This document shows, in pieces, positions 25,554-30,844 of a DNA stretch of 64,000 bases. How positions within the stretch are numbered: position 1 is the stretch's first letter; every line of letters starts with the position of its first letter. The notes under the pieces were generated by a model that saw only the letters and a list, made by a program, of their open reading frames with translations, had not been told where the DNA came from and did not search any database. The position numbers and the translations under genes were made by a program. Source of the DNA: Flavobacteriales bacterium (GTDB taxonomy: Bacteria > Bacteroidota > Bacteroidia > Flavobacteriales > CAJXXR01); contig JAOAQX010000028.1 of assembly GCA_025210805.1 (NCBI GenBank), positions 1 to 64,000 on the forward strand, read 5' to 3'.

Positions 25554-26412
25554 TAATTCTTGTTTTCGTTTTTCCAGCTTGAGAATTAGGATTAATATTC
25601 TCTAGACTCGGAGAATATCCAGACTTTATTTCTTGTTCAGACAAACCACTAGGGTCATTATCTAAATCAAAATATTCTCTATGTTCTGTTTCTTGGTCTG
25701 CTCCAACCCCATTAAGATCATTGCTTAAATGAGCATCAATTTCATGTAGGACTGTTCCAACATTTGATTTCAATCCATTTTTTTCCATATTTTTCTTTGT
25801 CACTCCAATGACAAAAACTTGTCGACCTCCATCAACATCACTTATTAATTCTTCTTCAGATAAGCCTACGTTTTTAATTCTCTTACGTGCTATTTTTACA
25901 TTATTAGCAACACGAGTACCCTGTCTTATTTTCTGATTGTTGGATAGTTTATTCCATTGACTAAGTAACTTACCGTATGATGTGAAATCAGCAGTCGACC
26001 CATTTTCACCTCTTCTACTTTTAGCCTGTACTGCTAAATGTACAACATATTTATCAGCTCGTTCGGGATCTTGAATTTCCATTAATGATAAATTTAATAC
26101 CTGATCAGACTTAATTAGTTCAATTTCTGAGCACATTATTTCACCAAACTCATCAGTAACTTTTAACTCCTCTAAGCCTTCTAGCTCTATATGGGCAATT
26201 ACTTTATTCCCACTAAACGAATATGGAGTATAATGAGGATATTTTGGTGCCAAAGGATCAACCGCAAAGAACCTACCCAGTCGAGGATCATGCATTCTGA
26301 ATTTATAATTTACAGAATTACCTTCTCCTTTAATTTCGTTATCAACTTCTTGACCCTGAAATCCGAATCTATACCCATCACCTGATGTGTATTTCCTACC
26401 CGGCATCTGCAT
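25531..26412 (-). CDS. orphan RHS core fragment with C-terminal toxin domain (HExxxH-containing)
   Basis: This 293-residue frame begins inside an RHS core (MQMPGRKYTSGDGYRFGFQG). It contains the RHS-associated core signature near residues 40-68 (MHDPRLGRFFAVDPLAPKYP), then a variable C-terminal domain. That domain holds VLHEIDAH at residues 221-228 and GADQETEH at 237-244, which could form a zinc site, although the spacing is HExxxH and not the usual HExxH. The long N-terminal YD-repeat barrel of full RHS proteins is missing. The frame is open upstream only to 26451 (FVFGM), so this is a displaced C-terminal module. The next gene is its likely immunity partner. Toxin activity is inferred. Confidence 0.7.
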   Translation of the reverse strand: MQMPGRKYTSGDGYRFGFQGQEVDNEIKGEGNSVNYKFRMHDPRLGRFFAVDPLAPKYPHYTPYSFSGNKVIAHIELEGLEELKVTDEFGEIMCSEIELIKSDQVLNLSLMEIQDPERADKYVVHLAVQAKSRRGENGSTADFTSYGKLLSQWNKLSNNQKIRQGTRVANNVKIARKRIKNVGLSEEELISDVDGGRQVFVIGVTKKNMEKNGLKSNVGTVLHEIDAHLSNDLNGVGADQETEHREYFDLDNDPSGLSEQEIKSGYSPSLENINPNSQAGKTKTRINEAAEKL

Positions 26413-26496
26413 TCCAAAGACAAAGGCGCTTATACAGTTTTTATCAATTTCTCAAAGAACAGTCAGAAATCCTTTTAATTCCCAAAACAAAGAAAC

Positions 26497-26530
26497 GAAA
26501 AACGCAATGATTTTCAAAACCATTGCGTTT
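26497..26530 (-). terminator. intrinsic terminator after the toxin-antitoxin pair
   Basis: A perfect 10-bp stem, AAACGCAATG with CATTGCGTTT, around an 11-base loop. On the minus strand it is followed by TTT, 46 bases after the RelE/ParE stop codon. It also insulates the RHS fragment from the upstream operon. Confidence 0.7.
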
Positions 26531-26575
26531 ATATTTAAATGAGAATATTTTAACCCCTCAAAAATTTAATTCATT

Positions 26576-26887
26576 CTATAATGTACTTCTTGGGTTTTTC
26601 CTTGTTGGAATAATTGACAATATCTGAATACCATTATTTAGACTTTTCTTATAAACTACTTTATAATCCCTAACGATAATTCGCCTATAAGGTTCTCCTA
26701 AAAATTCATCAACTTGATACTGATTTATATATTTTATTTCCTTTACTGTAGTTATTATATCTCTAACCACATTTTGAGCTGACCTTTCAGATTTGGTATA
26801 TCTTTTAATATTTTCAAATATATCTGTTAAGTCTTGATCTGCCATGAATGACCAAGTTATCGATTGAACTAAATTGCTCTTTGTCAT
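26576..26887 (-). CDS. RelE/ParE family toxin
   Basis: This 103-residue protein has the RelE/ParE fold pattern: TWSFMADQDLTDIFENIKRY near the N-terminus, then FLGEPYRRIIVRDYKVVYK, and a final VLSIIPTRKNP-like strand (ILSIIPTRKNPRS). Such toxins either cut mRNA at the ribosome or poison gyrase. Residues resemble ParE/RelE from Bacteroidota plasmid-type modules, but the subtype cannot be fixed. It lies two bases after the antitoxin gene, in the standard antitoxin-first order. Confidence 0.85.
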   Translation of the reverse strand: MTKSNLVQSITWSFMADQDLTDIFENIKRYTKSERSAQNVVRDIITTVKEIKYINQYQVDEFLGEPYRRIIVRDYKVVYKKSLNNGIQILSIIPTRKNPRSTL

Positions 26888-26889
26888 TT

Positions 26890-27144
26890 CTATAAACCAC
26901 CCAGAAATTTACTTTCTATATCCTGTTGAGTAAGAAAAGCACCATCATCAAGAGATTGCTCCGATTTTTTTATTTTTGCTTTATATGCTTTTATCGTTAA
27001 AGGTTGTCCTTTTGGGGTATAACCAACTACATCATCGTCAATTGAAAGCTGAGCCATAAACTGCTCTAGTAATTCGATTTTTTCAGAGTTTCTTATCTTC
27101 ATAATCTGCTCTATAAATCTATATTTTCGTGTAGTTAAATCCAT
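26890..27144 (-). CDS. antitoxin of the RelE/ParE pair
   Basis: This 84-residue protein is mostly helical with an N-terminal KYRFIEQIMKIRNSEKIELLEQF helix pair and a disordered C-terminus (DDGAFLTQQDIESKF). This pattern recurs in antitoxins paired with RelE-like toxins in Bacteroidota. It directly precedes the toxin gene with a two-base gap. No classical DNA-binding motif is obvious. The upstream region up to 27242 is AT-rich and probably holds the promoter. Confidence 0.75.
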   Translation of the reverse strand: MDLTTRKYRFIEQIMKIRNSEKIELLEQFMAQLSIDDDVVGYTPKGQPLTIKAYKAKIKKSEQSLDDGAFLTQQDIESKFLGGL

Positions 27145-27242
27145 AATGAGTCTTTGATCTTAAAGCAAATATACGATTTATTACTTGCGGAGAATTTATA
27201 AAAGTATGAAATAATCACCGCAAAGGATGAAGCTTCTACACC

Positions 27243-27426
27243 TCTCGCTACCGCCAATTTCTAATTTCCCGATTGCTCGGGACAAGGTGTGGACACACTG
27301 ATAATCAAACCAAATTTACATGAAAGATTGAAAAGAAATGTGTTACTGTTTTGACATTCATCCGGCTACCAATTAAAAATTGGCAGTAGCGATTTGCGGG
27401 GTGTTTTTTCATTGGCGGTAGCGGGG
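27243..27426 (-). repeat. RAYT-derived hairpin-ended element, internally deleted copy
   Basis: A 184-bp copy with a slightly altered left end (CTCGCTACCGCCAATTTC), hairpin TCCCG-attgct-CGGGA, and a perfect right end ATTGGCGGTAGCGGGG. The inner hairpin is CCAATT-aaa-AATTGG, a compensated version of the CCAAGT-aca-ACTTGG stem in the full element. It cuts the RHS fragment at 27427 right after its Glu-Gln-Met codons. Confidence 0.85.
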
Positions 27427-27493
27427 CATTTGTTCACTTTTGTTTGTTTTACTGGTGTTCACCTGTTCGCTATCGCTCGGGTGCATTCCAAAG
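27427..27493 (-). pseudogene. RHS core scar, 67 bp identical to the toxin gene at 30.65 kb
   Basis: These 67 bases are identical to 30650-30716 and read FGMHPSDSEQVNTSKTNKSE on the minus strand, the start of an RHS core segment. Here the frame is cut by an element immediately after the shared part. Upstream it continues as GFVFGM, the same junction as in the RHS fragment at 26412. It marks a former toxin cassette that is now gone. Confidence 0.7.
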
Positions 27494-27560
27494 ACAAAGC
27501 CGTTTATGCAATTATTTCAAAGTTCGTGTTACCAAATTACTCTATTTGACTTAAACCACA

Positions 27561-27590
27561 AAACACCCAACTAAATTGTTGAGTGTTTTT
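27561..27590. terminator. terminator-like hairpin in the RHS array
   Basis: The stem AAACACCCAAC / GTTGAGTGTTT (one mismatch) ends in a T-run on the plus strand. It lies in a 150-bp stretch (27494-27641) that otherwise shows no gene. Confidence 0.45.
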
Positions 27591-27641
27591 CTTATCTTTT
27601 CGAAATGCTTTAGCATTCATGAACTCCGAAAAAACAAACAA

Positions 27642-27762
27642 TTTGTGAACTAAAATTCGAATAGGTTACCTGAGAAAAAACCTATTTTATTACGCTCTAC
27701 TCATCAGTGACTTACGTGTTGAATTCCTGTTTTCTTGTCAATTGGGGACATGATAGTTTGCA
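27642..27762 (-). repeat. conserved module tail with 14-mer motif (121 bp)
   Basis: Same length and order as 24932-25052. On the minus strand it starts with TGCAAACTATCATG (27749-27762) and then MSPIDKKTG, after which a one-base loss shifts the RKLL frame (GIQHVSH, then stop). It sits eight bases after the 117-residue gene. Confidence 0.7.
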
Positions 27763-27770
27763 AGTGAACC

Positions 27771-28124
27771 CTAATTAATACCCTTTTCAGGTTTATAAAA
27801 AAGTACATCACCATTTGATCTGACAATCTTACATTGAGATGCAACAATGTAATATTTATTATTATCTTCATCAGTAATGACAAATAAGTTTTCAAATTGC
27901 CAATATATAGTTGTACCAATCAATTGTTTATCAATGTAATTAAAATCCTTTTCACAACCAAAGCTAATAATAGGTTCAAATATTGTGCTTGGTATTTGAA
28001 GATATGAAACTCCTATAAATACGATTTCTTCGATTTCCATATTTTCATAAGAGGTATTCTTCAATAGTAATTCCTTTAATGAAACAGTGTAATTAGAAAT
28101 TGTATATGTTCCTGATATTTCCAT
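27771..28124 (-). CDS. small cytoplasmic protein, probable immunity protein
   Basis: This 117-residue protein has no signal peptide. It contains IEEIVFIGVSYLQIPSTIF and a beta-rich second half, and ends KPEKGIN. No family is recognised. It begins three bases after the stop of a 19-codon toxin relic with a basic end (KPTTPLKK), which suggests a cytoplasmic target such as nucleic acid. The predicted immunity role rests on this arrangement. Confidence 0.55.
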   Translation of the reverse strand: MEISGTYTISNYTVSLKELLLKNTSYENMEIEEIVFIGVSYLQIPSTIFEPIISFGCEKDFNYIDKQLIGTTIYWQFENLFVITDEDNNKYYIVASQCKIVRSNGDVLFYKPEKGIN

Positions 28125-28127
28125 AAT

Positions 28128-28187
28128 CTATTTTTTTAATGGAGTTGTTGGCTTATAGATTGTTCCTGACCTCACATAAAATGTAGT
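28128..28187 (-). pseudogene. C-terminal relic of an RHS-type toxin
   Basis: Nineteen codons (TTFYVRSGTIYKPTTPLKK) and a stop fill the space exactly between the left end of the full RAYT element (28188) and the 117-residue gene. There is no start codon. The FYVRSGTIYKP stretch and basic tail recall small toxin RNases, but this is not certain. Confidence 0.5.
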
Positions 28188-28967
28188 CCCCGCTACCGCC
28201 AATTTCTAATTTCCCGATTGCTCGGGACAAGGTGTGGACACACTGATAATCAAACCAAATTTACATGAATTATCGAAAAGTCATCCAACATATAATTTCG
28301 AGCACTGGAGTATTTCCAATGATGTGATTTTTCGACAAATCCTTCGGTAACTGGATTATTATGAACATAGTCAATTTTCTGTTCTAAAACCTTATTACTC
28401 CAAAGTTCAATTGGTTTATTGTTGTTTCTCCAAAATTGATAATTCCCTGTTTTGTTATATGTTTTTACGGCTTTTTTAAACATCCATAACATCCATAACA
28501 TCCATTCTTTTCGGCTTTCTTGGTCGTTTTCTTGTATTGCTTTTATAATTGCCTTGGCAGTACTACTCTTAAAGCTTTGTAGTAATTTTGCAGGTTCTTT
28601 CAGTTCCGATGAAAACACCAAATGAACATGATTTGTCATAATGCAATAGGCATATAATATTAATCCTTTTTCTTTCTGTACATATTTCAGATGATCGATG
28701 AGAATATTCACATAGGACTCTCGTGTAAAAACACTTATCCAATACACTACCGCAAAACTCACAAAATATAATCCTTCTGGATTATGATATTTATAATTTC
28801 TACTCATAGTTCTACCAAATTAATCTTTTTCACTGAAAACCAGAAACTCATTTGAGTTTTTTTTAACTGATTAACTGATGGTTATCGGGGTTTGACATAC
28901 ATACCGGCTACCAAGTACAACTTGGCAGGAGCGATTTACGGTGTGCTATTCATTGGCGGTAGCGGGG
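28188..28967 (-). mobile_element. full-length RAYT element with terminal inverted repeats
   Basis: This 780-bp unit is bounded by a perfect 16-bp inverted repeat, CCCCGCTACCGCCAAT and ATTGGCGGTAGCGGGG. Just inside are a left hairpin (TCCCG-attgct-CGGGA) and a right hairpin (CCAAGT-aca-ACTTGG followed by CAGGAGCGATTTACGG). Inside is one RAYT gene. All other copies in the window are deletion derivatives of this unit. REP-associated tyrosine transposases are known to act on GTAG-footed hairpins; here GGTAGC is at both ends. Confidence 0.85.
28250..28807 (-). CDS. REP-associated tyrosine transposase (RAYT, Y1 HUH family)
   Basis: This 185-residue protein has the Y1 transposase plan. The N-terminus is MSRNYKYHNPEGLYFVSFAV; the HUH motif is in CIMTNHVHLVF near residues 55-65; and the catalytic Tyr is in KIDYVHNNPVTEG near residues 143-150. 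All catalytic residues are present, so it could be active. Such enzymes cut and join single-stranded DNA at hairpins and are thought to spread REP-type repeats. Its stop codon and last codons are kept in every short copy. A direct repeat of MLW codons (TGGATGTTATGGATG) is seen near residue 105. Confidence 0.9.
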   Translation of the reverse strand: MSRNYKYHNPEGLYFVSFAVVYWISVFTRESYVNILIDHLKYVQKEKGLILYAYCIMTNHVHLVFSSELKEPAKLLQSFKSSTAKAIIKAIQENDQESRKEWMLWMLWMFKKAVKTYNKTGNYQFWRNNNKPIELWSNKVLEQKIDYVHNNPVTEGFVEKSHHWKYSSARNYMLDDFSIIHVNLV

Positions 28968-28992
28968 GAAATTTTCCTAGAACCTTTTTTTA

Positions 28993-29748
28993 TCAATCAG
29001 ATGCATGATAGTTTGTTACAAATAATTTATGTCTTTTTAAATCAATATAAGTTCTAAAAAATTCTACATCATCATTCCTATAGTTTAATGACATTATTGA
29101 ATCTATAATATCCGTATTAACTCCTTTGTCAGCATGAAGTATTATCACATTTGAACCTTTTGAAAAATTTGGGATTTCACTAATTGAAGCTATACGATCA
29201 TTTAATTGAATTGCAAAACCATTTATTAAATTTGTGCTGTCGACAACAAGGTTATGACTATTTTTTAATTTGCCAATATAAATAATTGCTGAATTAGCAT
29301 TATGAAAATTTACATAACGTAAATAATTTGACTTTTTGTTGTTAATTGTTTTTGGAACGATTCTGACAGCTAATGCAGCAGATATGTCACTAACAAAAAT
29401 ACTATCTCTATTTGATGATTTAGATCTAATCCATTTATATCCATTTTCAAAGATTATAGAATCTTTTTCTATTTTATATTTAATAGTACCAGGGTTAAAG
29501 TTTCCATAATAAGGTAATAAAAGAGATCCATCCGTATATGTTTTTTCAAAAGCCCCACCAACAGATAAATGATTAACAAGTATATCATTTTTATTAACAT
29601 AATATGTTTCATACACATCTGTATTATAATAATGCCCTTCCCATCTACCTGATATTCGATTATTACTTTTTAAACAAGAGAACAATACAACTATCAGTAA
29701 GCATATTCCAAACTTAATAAAACTACTTTTTATTTTTATTCCCATCAT
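28993..29748 (-). CDS. lipoprotein, probable immunity protein for the metalloprotease-like RHS toxin
   Basis: This 251-residue protein has a lipoprotein signal (ICLLIVVLFSC, Cys25). The first part of the mature protein (ISGRWEGHYYNTD..., about 30-110) resembles a lipocalin-like strand pattern; the rest is unrecognised. It overlaps the toxin gene by 26 bases. Its end (LFVTNYHASD) is encoded through the CAAACTATCATG motif at 29004-29015, so this motif is part of an intact immunity gene and not just a scar. A shortened tail piece (28969-28990) then joins the RAYT element. Confidence 0.65.
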   Translation of the reverse strand: MMGIKIKSSFIKFGICLLIVVLFSCLKSNNRISGRWEGHYYNTDVYETYYVNKNDILVNHLSVGGAFEKTYTDGSLLLPYYGNFNPGTIKYKIEKDSIIFENGYKWIRSKSSNRDSIFVSDISAALAVRIVPKTINNKKSNYLRYVNFHNANSAIIYIGKLKNSHNLVVDSTNLINGFAIQLNDRIASISEIPNFSKGSNVIILHADKGVNTDIIDSIMSLNYRNDDVEFFRTYIDLKRHKLFVTNYHASD

Positions 29749-30754
29749 GAATCCTTGTTTGTTTCATAGAAGCACCCTTTGACTTCAGAGTATATTTAGA
29801 TATTTCTATTCCTTTTCGGTAATAAGTTTTTCCAAGTCTTTTTTCGTTTTCTACATTTGCACTATTAAGGTCGAAATGTTCATTTGAAGTATTAGTAGGT
29901 GCATATTTCTTTTTATTCTTTAAAGAATAATTCCCGGGATACTTTTCTGATTCAACTAATTTTTTACCAGACACCTTTACTCCATCATAATGAGTTCTCT
30001 CATCCAATCCCATTTCTTTTCTTACCTGATTTTCAACCTCTACAGCGTTAACTTCATCTGCTCCTATCCCTCCATTAGGGTAAGCATATCCATTTTCATC
30101 TAACAATTGACCGGTTGTTTCACTATTAAAATGAGCTACTTCATGAATTAAAACAGTTTCAGGTGTTTTTTCAACCGCACCGTCTTTATCAGTATAACAA
30201 CCCTCAGCACTTTCAAAATTTAATGTTAAAACATCATATTCTTGTGTCCCTCTTTTAACAGCGTTTTCTATTGAACCATCTGTCTCTACGATTACTAATG
30301 TTCTATCTGAAGCAACAGCATTGCAAATTTGATTTGATGCTGTAGTACTTTTATCACTGAGACTTGAAAGAGTTGCGAGTACTCTTTTTTGAAAAGCTTT
30401 ACTTCCTATTATTACTATATCCTTACCATCAGGATCTTTTGCAACAGTAGGCATATTCGCCACAAAAGCATAAGTACTCAAACTAGGATATTTATGCTCA
30501 AGAGGATCTTTAGCAAACCACCTTCCAAGTCTAGAATCATACATCCTAGCACCAAAATCTACAGAGTTTCCTTCTCCCTTGATTTCGTTATCGTTCTCTT
30601 TTCCGTTAAAACCGTACCTATAATCCCCACCATTGAATTTTCTCCCTGGCATTTGTTCACTTTTGTTTGTTTTACTGGTGTTCACCTGTTCGCTATCGCT
30701 CGGGTGCATTCCAAAGGGGTAGTAATCTGACAATATAGGTAAATATGAATTCAC
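29723..30754 (-). CDS. orphan RHS core fragment with HExxH metalloprotease-like toxin domain
   Basis: This 343-residue protein begins with the RHS core entry SDYYPFGM (residues 9-16). The RHS-associated core follows (YRYGFNGKENDNEIKG at 45-60, RMYDSRLGRWFAKDPL at 70-85). A C-terminal domain follows with HEVAH at 204-208 and GADEVNAVEVEN at 231-242; the latter Glu residues are candidate third zinc ligands. This is the pattern of a zinc metallopeptidase toxin tip. The large N-terminal RHS shell is absent, making it an orphan tip. It overlaps its likely immunity lipoprotein gene. The N-terminal ATG has no obvious promoter or ribosome site. Confidence 0.75.
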   Translation of the reverse strand: MNSYLPILSDYYPFGMHPSDSEQVNTSKTNKSEQMPGRKFNGGDYRYGFNGKENDNEIKGEGNSVDFGARMYDSRLGRWFAKDPLEHKYPSLSTYAFVANMPTVAKDPDGKDIVIIGSKAFQKRVLATLSSLSDKSTTASNQICNAVASDRTLVIVETDGSIENAVKRGTQEYDVLTLNFESAEGCYTDKDGAVEKTPETVLIHEVAHFNSETTGQLLDENGYAYPNGGIGADEVNAVEVENQVRKEMGLDERTHYDGVKVSGKKLVESEKYPGNYSLKNKKKYAPTNTSNEHFDLNSANVENEKRLGKTYYRKGIEISKYTLKSKGASMKQTRIHDGNKNKK

Positions 30755-30844
30755 ACACTAAAGATAAGGAAAAATTCCTGATACCGATACTGTGTTTAAG
30801 ATTGATATTTGATAGATGAAAAGAAGAAGGATAATGATAAAATC

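Noticed and set aside
27704..27919. 71-residue minus-strand frame crossing the end of the 117-residue gene and the tail
   Set aside because: It is out of frame with the better supported gene and exists because the tail has a shifted IDKKTG frame.
14673..28967. CRISPR-like spaced repeats in the array
   Set aside because: The repeats are hundreds to thousands of bases apart, long and related to a transposase; there are no regular spacers and no cas genes.
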